Source: Gallionella sp. (lineage in GTDB: Bacteria > Pseudomonadota > Gammaproteobacteria > Burkholderiales > Gallionellaceae). From it: 64,000 nt of DNA. The stretch covers positions 34,899-98,898 of the forward strand of contig JAURZN010000095.1 of NCBI GenBank assembly GCA_030653355.1. Direction: 5' to 3'. Below the pieces are notes generated by a model that was not told where the DNA came from, searched no databases, and was given only the letters and a program-made list of their open reading frames with translations. The position numbers were made by a program, and so were the translations under genes. Below are positions 35,535 through 42,966 of this stretch, piece by piece (position 1 is the first letter of the stretch; each line of letters opens with the position of its first letter).

Positions 35535-36296
35535 ATGGACAAGCTCTTGGATGCTGTTGCAGCCGTGGTCTGTCTGGTATCGCCTGAAAAGGTCCGAGCC
35601 ATCGCTGCCCGCGTTCGTCGAACCGAAGCCAACAAGGCGGCCAACGCACTGACGAACATGGTTGGGACGCCCATTGCCTCAGCGGTAGTCGAACAGCTCA
35701 TCGACGCATGGCGCAACACAACAGTCAGCTCAGATGAGGTTGCATCAATGCTTCTCGCGGCCAGTCATGTCTTCATAAAGGCATCCACCGAACAATCTAC
35801 CGAACTCGTATGGACAGGACCGACGACTCCGTCCGTCTCTGCTCGTCGAACCGAGCAGGCACTATTACAAGTAATCAATACGGCGAAATCGACCCTATTC
35901 ATCACAAGTTTCGTCGCCTACGACGTGTCGGGCATCGTAAAAGCTCTCAATGAGGCCAGCAACCGAGGTGTGAGCATCTCTATGCTCCTTGAGTCCTCAA
36001 TGGATCACGGCGGAAGTATCAACATCGATGTGATCGGAAAAATGAAGACACTGGTTCCACCAGCTAAACTCTTTGCCTGGCAAGATAAGACCGAACCATT
36101 TATTGATGGTCGGGTGCATGCAAAGGTCGCTGTTGCTGATGGCGCGGTGTGTTTCATCACGAGCGCGAATCTGACAGGCCACGCAATGGAGAAAAATATG
36201 GAAGCCGGAGTGCTCATCACCGGAGGGCACATCCCCAGATTGCTCGACCAGCATCTGTGTTCCTTGATAGACACGAAAGTGATCTCGCCAGTCTGA
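35535..36296 (+). CDS. drmC: DISARM phospholipase-D-like protein DrmC
   Basis: 253 residues. A single HKD-type motif is visible: 'GRVHAKVAVADGAVCFITSA' with the following Asn (residues about 192-212), and 'NMEAGVLI' after it. The N-terminal 80 residues are helical with no PLD motif; SFVAYDVSGIVKALNEA precedes the active-site region. PLD-fold nucleases of this size occur in all DISARM classes, although DrmC is reported as dispensable for some phages. It is the last gene of the operon and converges with a - strand gene with four bases between the stops, leaving no room for a separate terminator. Confidence 0.9.
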   Translation: MDKLLDAVAAVVCLVSPEKVRAIAARVRRTEANKAANALTNMVGTPIASAVVEQLIDAWRNTTVSSDEVASMLLAASHVFIKASTEQSTELVWTGPTTPSVSARRTEQALLQVINTAKSTLFITSFVAYDVSGIVKALNEASNRGVSISMLLESSMDHGGSINIDVIGKMKTLVPPAKLFAWQDKTEPFIDGRVHAKVAVADGAVCFITSANLTGHAMEKNMEAGVLITGGHIPRLLDQHLCSLIDTKVISPV

Positions 36297-36300
36297 ATTA

Positions 36301-37182
36301 TCACTGATCCAACGATGTCGTCTCGACGATAAGCTCGAACTGTTCCAACACTTCCGGCCGACGCAGTTTGATGAATCTGGCGACCGGCTTGTTGTCCAGC
36401 AACTTGGCCAGGTAACCTCTTGCCAAGACTAGGTTAAGTACATCCTCCGCATAGGTTTGCTCGACCAATTTGTATTGCCCCTGCAGATTTGACATTTCTC
36501 GCTCCATCCGCGCCATCTGCTCTTGCGTTACACCGGTCAGTTTCTGCGTCTTCTTGCCATCCACCAACATCTCGGCCGGTGTCGCCACGAGTAATGCTTC
36601 GGCATACATCACCGTGATGTTATTTGCCGAAACCATGAGCTCGACACACTCCACTTGACGAGTAGGTTTCATTTTTCGGATCACGCGCGATATTTCTGCA
36701 GAAAACTGCCGGTCCTTCAACAGTTCTGCCGCTTCAGGACAGATGCCTTCCAGCAAGTTCATTTTTTTGACGATATGACTGACGTCAACATTGAGTGCTT
36801 TGGCCAGACGCTCCATCGACAGCCCACGCTCAATGGCTCGGCGGATCATGAAATGTTCCTGAATGGTCGAGAGTCGGTTGATGCGGCTGTTGTAGGTATA
36901 GGCTTCATCATCGGTGGCAACCAGACACGGAGCTTCTTCGTAGCCCAATTCCTTGAGAACGATCATCCGCACATGGCCATCAAGCAGCAAATGTTGGCCG
37001 GAGGTTTTATTCGCCGCAGTGATAGATAAAGGCTCAATCAACCCGACATCCGCGATGGAGGCACGGATCTGCTTGAACTTAGTTGAGCCGATAAGGCCTG
37101 TGGGGGTTTTGCGCGACGGCAAAATCAACTCCATAGATACAGAAATCGTTTCCGGCACGAAGCCGAGCGATACCTTACTCAT
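36301..37182 (-). CDS. ParB-family protein with RepB-type C-terminal domain
   Basis: 293 residues. A ParB N-terminal nuclease-like domain ('FKQIRASIADVGLIEPLSI', then LLLDGHVRMIVLKELG) is followed by 'MERLAKALNVDVSHIVKKMN', a helix-turn-helix, and a C-terminal part of the plasmid-partition RepB type ('LTGVTQEQMARMEREMSNLQ'). It is the third gene of a coupled set with another ParB and a serine recombinase, each overlapping by four bases. No ParA is present, so plain plasmid partition is unlikely. Role in recombination control is inference. Confidence 0.8.
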   Translation of the reverse strand: MSKVSLGFVPETISVSMELILPSRKTPTGLIGSTKFKQIRASIADVGLIEPLSITAANKTSGQHLLLDGHVRMIVLKELGYEEAPCLVATDDEAYTYNSRINRLSTIQEHFMIRRAIERGLSMERLAKALNVDVSHIVKKMNLLEGICPEAAELLKDRQFSAEISRVIRKMKPTRQVECVELMVSANNITVMYAEALLVATPAEMLVDGKKTQKLTGVTQEQMARMEREMSNLQGQYKLVEQTYAEDVLNLVLARGYLAKLLDNKPVARFIKLRRPEVLEQFELIVETTSLDQ

Positions 37183-38081
37183 TGCGTACTCCCGCCAGAT
37201 CGGACACGCTCGTCAAGATATTCGGGTAGGGTATCCAGTCCCTCGGCGCGAAGCAGATTAATAAAATTCTCATCCGCAAAAAACTGGCGTAGTGCGCTAA
37301 CGACGAATAACAAACGCTGCTGGGCAAACTCTGCTTTCTTGACGGTCATTTTTTGCCGTTCGACTTCTCGCTGATAAGTTCGAACAAGACTGGAGGTGGA
37401 AACATCCGGTGCTTTGCGTGATGTAGATCGTCCGAGCGACCGACCCAAGTTTTGCCGCCGCTCAATAACCTTACGTGCCTCCATTAACTGCCGTCCGCGC
37501 AACTTTCCGGATTCATAGGCTTCCTGTAGTGCCGCCTGCACGGCCTTGTCATCGTCACCGGCACCGACGATACTCAGCGCGGCATTGAGCGGAACGCGCC
37601 CCTTCTCGACAGCAATCAGCAAACGTTCTTCACCATGCTGGAGCAAGGTAAGAATTCCGACGACATACTGGTTGGTAAGTCCTGTCTTTGTGGCGATGTC
37701 CTTGGGACTGTAACCACGGTCACGAAGTTGCTTGATGCTGGCCAAAATTTCAAGTGGACGACATTGTCGACGAGCAATGTTTTCAGACAAGCTCATAATA
37801 AAGGCATCTTCGTCGCTGACATCAACCACTAATGCCGGAATGGTAACTTGGTTCAGCGAACGAAAAGCATTGAGACGCCCCTCGCCGCAAACCAGAATAT
37901 AGCGTTCCATTTTATCGTCTCCGGTGCGCGGAGTTACAGTGATGGGCTTCTTCAAACCGATGGCTTGGATGTTGCCAACGATTTCGTCAAAAACCCGCTT
38001 ATTGCGTTCACGTGGATTCAGCACGTCGATCAAACCGACGGGGATCATTCTGACCTCACTGGTGCGATGTTTGGCTGTCAT
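37179..38081 (-). CDS. ParB/RepB/Spo0J-family protein
   Basis: 300 residues. ParB box elements 'NPRERNKRVFDEIVGNIQAI', YILVCGEGRLNAFRSL (GEGR where GERR is usual) and 'MSLSENIARRQCRPLEIL' are followed by the HTH 'YSPKDIATKTGLTNQYVVGI'. The C-terminal third is charged and helical. Newer work shows ParB boxes bind CTP; the changed GERR motif may affect that. Start overlaps the recombinase stop and stop overlaps the next gene, so the three proteins are probably made in fixed ratio. Confidence 0.85.
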   Translation of the reverse strand: MTAKHRTSEVRMIPVGLIDVLNPRERNKRVFDEIVGNIQAIGLKKPITVTPRTGDDKMERYILVCGEGRLNAFRSLNQVTIPALVVDVSDEDAFIMSLSENIARRQCRPLEILASIKQLRDRGYSPKDIATKTGLTNQYVVGILTLLQHGEERLLIAVEKGRVPLNAALSIVGAGDDDKAVQAALQEAYESGKLRGRQLMEARKVIERRQNLGRSLGRSTSRKAPDVSTSSLVRTYQREVERQKMTVKKAEFAQQRLLFVVSALRQFFADENFINLLRAEGLDTLPEYLDERVRSGGSTQ

Positions 38082-39643
38082 GCGGCCCTCCTGAGTCGTG
38101 CTCGTGCGGTCATACCGTACAGATAATCCAGCGTCTCAAATCGAAAGCAATCAAACTCTATAGCGTTCTGGTCGGCTAGGCTGATGCGTGGTTGTCCGAA
38201 ATCCAGTCGTGGTAGCAGGTAGTAGTCCAACACTGATTTATTGGCATGATCGAGACGCACGGCAACAGTGATGTCGGGGCACAAGCTGGTGTCGAATCTG
38301 ATCTTCCAACGATGACTACCACTGTCGTAGCTCTGGCAGCGGGCAAGTACCAGCGATACGCTGAATTCCTGATTGACGCGCAATAAATCCGTAGCCGGAT
38401 CACGCACAACCGAACCGCCTATTGCTGCAATTTGCGCCTCTGTTTGCGCAACAATCTCGGGATGCAATTGACGCAGGAAACGATTGACCTCCAGATAACG
38501 ATAGTCATGGTCTGGAGTAAAACCCACCATCTGATAGGCGCGGATTAGACTGCCGAAGCGATTGACATAGATGGAAGTGGAAGGCATGCCTTCCGTTTCA
38601 TTGATGATCAATCCGGATAGGAGCCCCCTGTTCTGAAAGAGATTGCGCAGGTGCTCTATCAACTCCTCATCTGTGTAGCGCCGAGTACGAGCCCGAATGA
38701 TGCCCTGCGCGATGTAGAACAGTTCAGGATGGACAATGGGATCAAACGCACCCTCCTTCTTGACCCACATGTCGGGTGTGTTTTCCACGCGCAGTTTTTT
38801 GAGCTTGAATGAGGTCCGGTTGTAAATGTTGTTGCCGATATATTTTTCATTGGTCAGCACCTCATGCACGGTAGCGCGTGTCCATTCGCGGTCAAGGTCG
38901 GTTCTCACTCTCATGTCGTTGAGTCTAGCAGCGATGGCCGACTCCACCAGCCCCTCATCAATGAACCAACGATAGATCGAATTGACGGTTTTCACTTCGT
39001 CATCTGGGCCTGGCATCAGAATGACCCGATCGGTCTGCAAACTCTTGTGCTCGCCCCGCGTCAGTTGCGCCTTGATTGAGCCATTCTGATCAAGAAGGAC
39101 ACGGCGCAGCCCATAGCCAGCCGGACCGCCTTGCCGGAAACCCAATTCGATCAGTCGGCATTGTCCGGCGAACACCTTGGCGGACAATTCACGACTGTAC
39201 TCACCGGCCATGGCACGTTTGACACCCTTGACGATGGTGGATACCGGCGAGCCGTCATTCTCGAACTGCTCGGCGCAGTAGGCGACCTGAATACCGGCTC
39301 GTCGGCAGCGGTACTCGTAATATGCGCTTTCATCGGCATCTTGAAATCTGCCCCAGCGGCTGACGTCGTAGACAAGAATGATCGTGAAGTCTACCGATCC
39401 GCTTTCGACATCCTTGAGCAACTGCTGGAGCGATGCGCGCCCCTCCATCCGCAGACCGCTTTTACCGGCATCGGCGTAGGTACGGACAATCTCGATGCCG
39501 CGTCGGGCAGCATACTCACGAATTTTGTCAGCCTGATTTTCAGTGGAATACTGCTGATGCTCGGTCGACATCCGAACATATTCCACCGCCCGTCTCAAGG
39601 TAGGTGCCTCTACCCCGTCATCACTTGGTTCGCCTTGTTGCAT
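38078..39643 (-). CDS. Large serine recombinase
   Basis: 521 residues from the ATG at 39643; a GTG at 39688 would add 15. The resolvase domain has 'AVEYVRMSTEHQQYSTENQA' with the nucleophilic Ser near residue 26, ADAGKSGLRMEGRASLQQLL and 'IILVYDVSRWGRFQDAD'. It is followed by a Recombinase domain ('GPAGYGLRRVLLD', 'VHEVLTNEKYIGNNIYNRTS') and a long C-terminal part. Recombinases of this type integrate or excise DNA through serine-linked breaks. It heads a coupled operon with two ParB-family genes. Whether it moves the defence island, the prophage or only itself is unknown. Confidence 0.88.
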   Translation of the reverse strand: MQQGEPSDDGVEAPTLRRAVEYVRMSTEHQQYSTENQADKIREYAARRGIEIVRTYADAGKSGLRMEGRASLQQLLKDVESGSVDFTIILVYDVSRWGRFQDADESAYYEYRCRRAGIQVAYCAEQFENDGSPVSTIVKGVKRAMAGEYSRELSAKVFAGQCRLIELGFRQGGPAGYGLRRVLLDQNGSIKAQLTRGEHKSLQTDRVILMPGPDDEVKTVNSIYRWFIDEGLVESAIAARLNDMRVRTDLDREWTRATVHEVLTNEKYIGNNIYNRTSFKLKKLRVENTPDMWVKKEGAFDPIVHPELFYIAQGIIRARTRRYTDEELIEHLRNLFQNRGLLSGLIINETEGMPSTSIYVNRFGSLIRAYQMVGFTPDHDYRYLEVNRFLRQLHPEIVAQTEAQIAAIGGSVVRDPATDLLRVNQEFSVSLVLARCQSYDSGSHRWKIRFDTSLCPDITVAVRLDHANKSVLDYYLLPRLDFGQPRISLADQNAIEFDCFRFETLDYLYGMTARARLRRAA

Positions 39644-39802
39644 AGTATCGATCGCCCCAGTTGGTTTGCAAAATCGGCTCTCGATCACTCGTCGTTGCTG
39701 CCATCAAGGCAAGCAGGAAGGTGGAAATTTGAATTCCATGCAGGAGGTGCAGAGAGCGCGCATGGGCAATATGGTATGCGGCTCTGTCCCGCTTTCCGAA
39801 CA

Positions 39803-39969
39803 CGTCATCTCTTTGCAATATCGACATCTGGCTTGCACTCGCTGGAATGCACCGTAATCTCTACAGTCCATACGTCCATCTTTGCAATTCCGTCTTCCGT
39901 GACCAAACGGAGGTGATAAATCCCCGATGGCAACGGAATCACTGGGGTTGACGCGTCCATCTTTGCAAT
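39803..39969. repeat. Three short direct repeats at the 3' end of the zinc-finger gene
   Basis: The 17-mer cgtccatctttgcaatt occurs at 39872-39888 and 39953-39969 (81 bases apart), with a shortened/altered copy cgtcatctctttgcaat at 39803-39819 (69 bases before). On the - strand each reads as Ile-Ala-Lys in the same frame, so the repeat is also in the protein (GIAKMD, PIAKMD, DIAKR). Could be a recombinase or ParB binding site embedded in coding sequence. Confidence 0.55.
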
Positions 39970-40260
39970 TGGGGCAACCATGGCCTTGGCATTGCGCTCC
40001 TGTTGCAAGGCGCGATTGCGTTCGACATACTTTGGGTGAGACGCGCGGTATTCGCGCCAATAGTCCGGGTTACGCTGACTCCATGCCTGCTGCGCCCGCG
40101 CTTGATTGTCTTGATAATCCGGATCGCTTTTCAGCCTATCATGTTGCCATTGTCGTTTTCGTTCGCGCTGACAACTTGGTGCTGAACAATAGGTTTGCTG
40201 CGGGGATTGTGGACGCAGCGTGAACGACCGGCCACAGGCTAGACACTGCTTGTACTGCAT
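39805..40260 (-). CDS. Small zinc-finger protein of unknown function
   Basis: 151 residues, ATG preceded by GGAG. The N-terminus is a clear zinc finger: 'CLACGRSFTLRPQSPQQTYC' then Cys at 'APSCQRERKRQW'. The middle is basic and aromatic ('YQDNQARAQQAWSQRNPDYW') and could bind nucleic acid. The C-terminal 60 residues are beta-rich with two IAKMD repeats. It lies 160 bases upstream of the recombinase gene on the same strand, so it probably travels with that module. I do not recognise a functional family. Confidence 0.7.
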   Translation of the reverse strand: MQYKQCLACGRSFTLRPQSPQQTYCSAPSCQRERKRQWQHDRLKSDPDYQDNQARAQQAWSQRNPDYWREYRASHPKYVERNRALQQERNAKAMVAPIAKMDASTPVIPLPSGIYHLRLVTEDGIAKMDVWTVEITVHSSECKPDVDIAKR

Positions 40261-40413
40261 AGGCTACTCCATACAAAATATGGAGCCTGCACGATGATTC
40301 TATGCGCCTGATAAGTTATGGGAAAATATAACCTCGGCTTTATGCCAGAAAACAGAAACAACAAGCAGTTCCGCAATTTCGCTCATCACGAAATTAGCTC
40401 TGACTGTAGAATA

Positions 40414-40439
40414 GAAAAAGCCCACTCGAAAGTGGGCTT
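40414..40439 (-). terminator. Intrinsic terminator reading leftward
   Basis: Perfect 9-bp stem AAGCCCACT/AGTGGGCTT with a CGAA loop (40418-40439) followed on the - strand by a run of T and a C. No - strand gene lies close upstream of it (the next is tRNA-Leu at 42.7 kb), so it looks like a relic of the junction, or it ends antisense transcription of the Abi gene. Confidence 0.6.
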
Positions 40440-40517
40440 CTCTAAAACTGTCGTCCGTCCTCGGGGGGAGGCTTGCGCCAACAACTCCCGTGGCTAGTGC
40501 GGCAACTATAAGGCTTA

Positions 40518-41192
40518 ATGACGATGACGTCAACAAGAATACAAGAAATCAAGAATGCCCTGTCGCATGCACGGATGGGCACCTATGAGAACGCGACCGA
40601 TAGTGCTGGCAATCGCATTAGCACTGAACAGGCATTGAGTTTATACGCGTGGAATGCCCAAGTTTCAGCCGCACTCCTTGCTCCGTTACACATATGCGAG
40701 GTTGTAATTAGAAATGCTGTTTCTGCCGCCCTTGAGGCTCAATATGGTAGCAGATGGCCATGGTCACCCGGTTTTGAACAAAGCCTCCCAAGCCCTCATC
40801 AAGGCTACAACCCACGCCGAGATTTACAGGATGCTCGACGCTCGGCCAACACCACCGGAAAGGTTATCCCAGAACTAAAATTCGCTTTCTGGCAAAGCAT
40901 GTTTACAAGTCGACATGATAGTCGCTTGTGGAACAATTACCTCACTCAAGTATTTCCCAATTTGCCGACGGGGCAGACAGTCCAACAGTCCCGATTAGAC
41001 ATTTATCACGAGCTTGAGAACCTTCGAAAACTTAGGAACAGAATCGCTCACCACGAGCCAATATTCGGCAGAAATTTGCCAGAGGACTTTAATAAGATCA
41101 ATGATCTGATCACGATCAGATGTGCAATTACAGCTGCATGGATGCAACAAAACCAACAGGCTTCAAGTTTTATTAGTTCGCGCCCGCTTTAG
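40518..41192 (+). CDS. Abi-like protein with HEPN RNase motif
   Basis: 224 residues (second ATG at 40524 possible). 'EQALSLYAWNAQVSAALLAP' and 'LHICEVVIRNAVSAALEAQY' at the N-terminus and LRKLRNRIAHHEPIFG near residues 169-184 match the Abi/HEPN group; Arg173-x4-His178 is the R-x4-6-H catalytic motif of HEPN ribonucleases. Such proteins mediate abortive infection or act as toxins. No partner antitoxin is adjacent. It stands alone between the recombinase module and the T-arm-like repeats, in a region of low gene density. Confidence 0.78.
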   Translation: MTMTSTRIQEIKNALSHARMGTYENATDSAGNRISTEQALSLYAWNAQVSAALLAPLHICEVVIRNAVSAALEAQYGSRWPWSPGFEQSLPSPHQGYNPRRDLQDARRSANTTGKVIPELKFAFWQSMFTSRHDSRLWNNYLTQVFPNLPTGQTVQQSRLDIYHELENLRKLRNRIAHHEPIFGRNLPEDFNKINDLITIRCAITAAWMQQNQQASSFISSRPL

Positions 41193-41218
41193 CCTCCCGG
41201 TTCAATTCCCAAACGCGC

Positions 41219-41235
41219 AATTGAACCCGCGTCCG
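41219..41235 (-). repeat. T-arm-like direct repeat, copy 1
   Basis: aattgaacccgcgtccg, identical to the copy at 41536-41552. Here the sequence before it (ggttcaattcccaaacgcgc) also contains an inverted T-loop-like motif, so this copy is rearranged compared with a normal T-arm. Confidence 0.5.
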
Positions 41236-41387
41236 CTGCCACTCTACCGGCAACGAAATAACCGGCGGAATTCCTGATAAGATGCTTGCCGAATAAGGGA
41301 TTTTGGTAGATTTTCGCAGCTGCCCGCAATGGCTCGCAGGCGTTGGGATAACTTAAATTGACTCGGGGTGCGCCCCCACCACCAATA

Positions 41388-41425
41388 CGATAAAAAAGCC
41401 ACTGAATCTAGTGGCTTTTTTATCG
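41388..41425. terminator. Perfect palindromic bidirectional terminator
   Basis: A 16-bp perfect stem (CGATAAAAAAGCCACT and its complement) encloses a 6-base loop; six T follow the GC part of the stem on either strand, so it can end transcription in both directions. It lies about 90 bases downstream of the second T-arm-like copy on the - strand, where the terminator of a stable RNA gene would be. Confidence 0.75.
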
Positions 41426-41535
41426 ACTTACCAAAATACAGCGTCATTGAATCCGCAACATAAACTGACGCAGACAGAAAAACAGCGGAAAACTCAAGCA
41501 ACGCATGCGAACTTCAGTTCGATTGAGACGGCGGG

Positions 41536-41552
41536 AATTGAACCCGCGTCCG
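41536..41552 (-). repeat. T-arm-like direct repeat, copy 2
   Basis: Identical 17 bases to copy 1. In this copy the arm is complete: GCGGG at 41531-41535 pairs with CCCGC at 41542-41546 around the TTCAATT loop, and GAGAC (41525-41529) would be the acceptor strand. It resembles the 3' end of tmRNA without CCA. Confidence 0.5.
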
Positions 41553-41686
41553 TCACCGCGCTACGGTAGACGCAGGTAGCCAGCTATATTTGCATCTCAA
41601 GGACAGTGATGTCTGGAGTCTGCTCCTGATATATTTTCCACCCAATAGCTTCTTCAACCCAAATAATCCATTAGAATTTTTGACTC

Positions 41687-42562
41687 TCATTCATGGCCGA
41701 AACGATGCAAGCCAGGGTCGATTGCTACTTGAGCCCAAAGGCCATCAAACCACTGCCATCGTCGCCGCGCGACGGCTAATCTCAGCACATTTATTTCGTT
41801 GCCGCCATCCCAGAATGCACCGACCGCAAATACTTTGTGATGTAGTGTCGCCAGCGTGTGATGTACGCCTGATTTCATCACCGCCTGACGGAACAAACTC
41901 ATTAAATTATAGGCCAGCATCGCCATGCCGAGCGCAGCCTCAGTTGCCCAGAATTCCGTCATATTGAAGCAATCCAAACCGAAGTCTGCCTTGAGTTACT
42001 TGATCCGATTCTCACAATCTGCACGTCCTCGATACAAGCGCCATATCTGCAAGGCAGGCAACTCCAATGAGGTCACTATCGCCCCGTAACGCCAACCCTG
42101 AATATCCGGATCATCGGCAAATAAGCGCAAGGTTTTTCCGGGTGCCTGTGCGCGAACCTTGATGCTTTGGCGCACTACCACGATCCGTCGTGCTTCTTTC
42201 CAGCCATGCGCCTGATAGCTGATTTCGCCCATTTTCAGGCCAGAATCAACGTTCCAGAACGTGCACTGACTGACCATTGCTTGCTGCAATGCCTGGGTTA
42301 ATCGCGCACTGATGATGTAGGCAATACCTTTGTCATGCAGAAAATTCATAATGGATTCATCGAATAAGCCACTGTCTGCGCGTAACAGGCCGACTGTCTT
42401 GTTGCCCAAATGACGTAACGTTGCTTCAAGAAAAGCCCGGATGTTGTTCGCGCTATGCGTATTGCCCGGACGCAGCCAGAAATTGGCCACCATGCGTGAT
42501 TCGGCAATGAAGGCCAACAAAGGGTGATGCGAATTTTGTCCGACGACCTGGTTTTGGTTTTT
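41687..42562 (-). pseudogene. IS1380-type transposase, decayed
   Basis: Two open pieces in one frame, 42562-41999 and 41995-41687, are separated by a single TAA at 41996-41998 where the family has Glu (CENRIK-stop-LKADFGLDCFN). The upstream piece starts inside the gene at 'HHPLLAFIAESRMVANFWLR' and lacks the N-terminal half; a stop in frame at 42563-42565 precedes it. The C-terminal piece 'FWATEAALGMAMLAYNLMSL' followed by FRQAV is characteristic. The DDE element 'RADSGLFDESIMNFL' is present. The element cannot make transposase. No clear terminal inverted repeat could be assigned on either side. Confidence 0.8.
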
Positions 42563-42725
42563 TTACACCAGCACGAAGATTATCAACGTAGGATGCCAAA
42601 TCTTGAATGTGGATTTGACGCCGCGATCCGCTTAATACAGTTGGGATGGGAAATTTTTACGGAAAATTCTGGGATAAGAAGGGATACCACGGCATACCGC
42701 AGAATCCTAACTCATTGATTACACT

Positions 42726-42810
42726 TGGTGCGAAAGGAGAGACTCGAACTCTCACGCCGCGAGGCGCTGGAACCTAAATCCAGTGCGTCTACCAATTCCG
42801 CCACTTTCGC
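42726..42810 (-). tRNA. tRNA-Leu (anticodon TAG)
   Basis: 85 bases including an encoded CCA. Acceptor stem GCGAAAG/CTTTCGC, D-loop with GGTAGACGC, anticodon arm CTGGA-TTTAGGT-TCCAG (anticodon TAG), a long variable arm typical of class II leucine tRNAs, and T-arm GAGAG-TTCGAGT-CTCTC. It reads codons CTA and related. Intact, and adjacent to the scarred junction, so the region may be an insertion hot spot. Confidence 0.95.
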
Positions 42811-42966
42811 GCTGAATACTCCAGCTACAGGCGGAGAGTATAGCATCACTCTTGCGCGCTTCGTGCAATTCTCACGATTGCCGGATACATTATTGAGTCG
42901 GCAACTAAATAGTTGTCATTCCCGCGCATAAGTAGTGACTTTGCAATCGTTTTATTGATTACTTAG

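Larger units (their letters stand above)
17927..36296 (+). other. Defence island: class 1 DISARM with added Dcm-Vsr, Mrr-like and GHKL-nuclease genes
   Basis: Eleven genes run on the + strand almost without gaps: HTH, dcm-like, vsr-like, drmD, Mrr-like nuclease, drmMI, a 38-residue open frame, GHKL ATPase-nuclease, drmA, drmB, drmC. The DISARM core (SNF2 helicase, N6-adenine methylase, DrmA helicase, DUF1998 DrmB, phospholipase-D DrmC) is the class 1 set. Class 1 DISARM normally lacks the C5 methylase, Vsr, and GHKL members. DISARM acts by methylating host DNA and blocking incoming unmethylated phage DNA. The island lies directly behind prophage lysis genes and ahead of a recombinase-ParB module. 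Confidence 0.85.
41193..41686. other. Gene-poor junction with tRNA/tmRNA T-arm-like repeats
   Basis: No credible protein gene. A 17-base repeat aattgaacccgcgtccg occurs at 41219-41235 and 41536-41552. Read on the - strand each gives GGACGCGGGTTCAATT, and the second copy continues CCCGCCGTCTC, the shape of the T-arm and 3' acceptor strand of tmRNA/tRNA. The CCA end and the 5' part of such an RNA were not found, so these look like partial copies left by integration events. A palindromic terminator lies between them. Confidence 0.5.

Noticed and set aside
36301-38081. Plasmid partition locus indicating an integrated plasmid
   Set aside because: No ParA or replication initiator and no parS-like palindrome found; the pair is coupled to a serine recombinase instead.
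39803-39969. Short repeats as a CRISPR array
   Set aside because: Only three copies, unequal spacing of 69 and 81 bases, within a protein gene, no cas genes. No CRISPR array seen in the window.
41517-41640. Complete tmRNA gene
   Set aside because: T-arm and acceptor-like 3' part are present, but no CCA, no 5' partner strand, no tag-peptide reading frame; the space where the body should be holds a transposase remnant.
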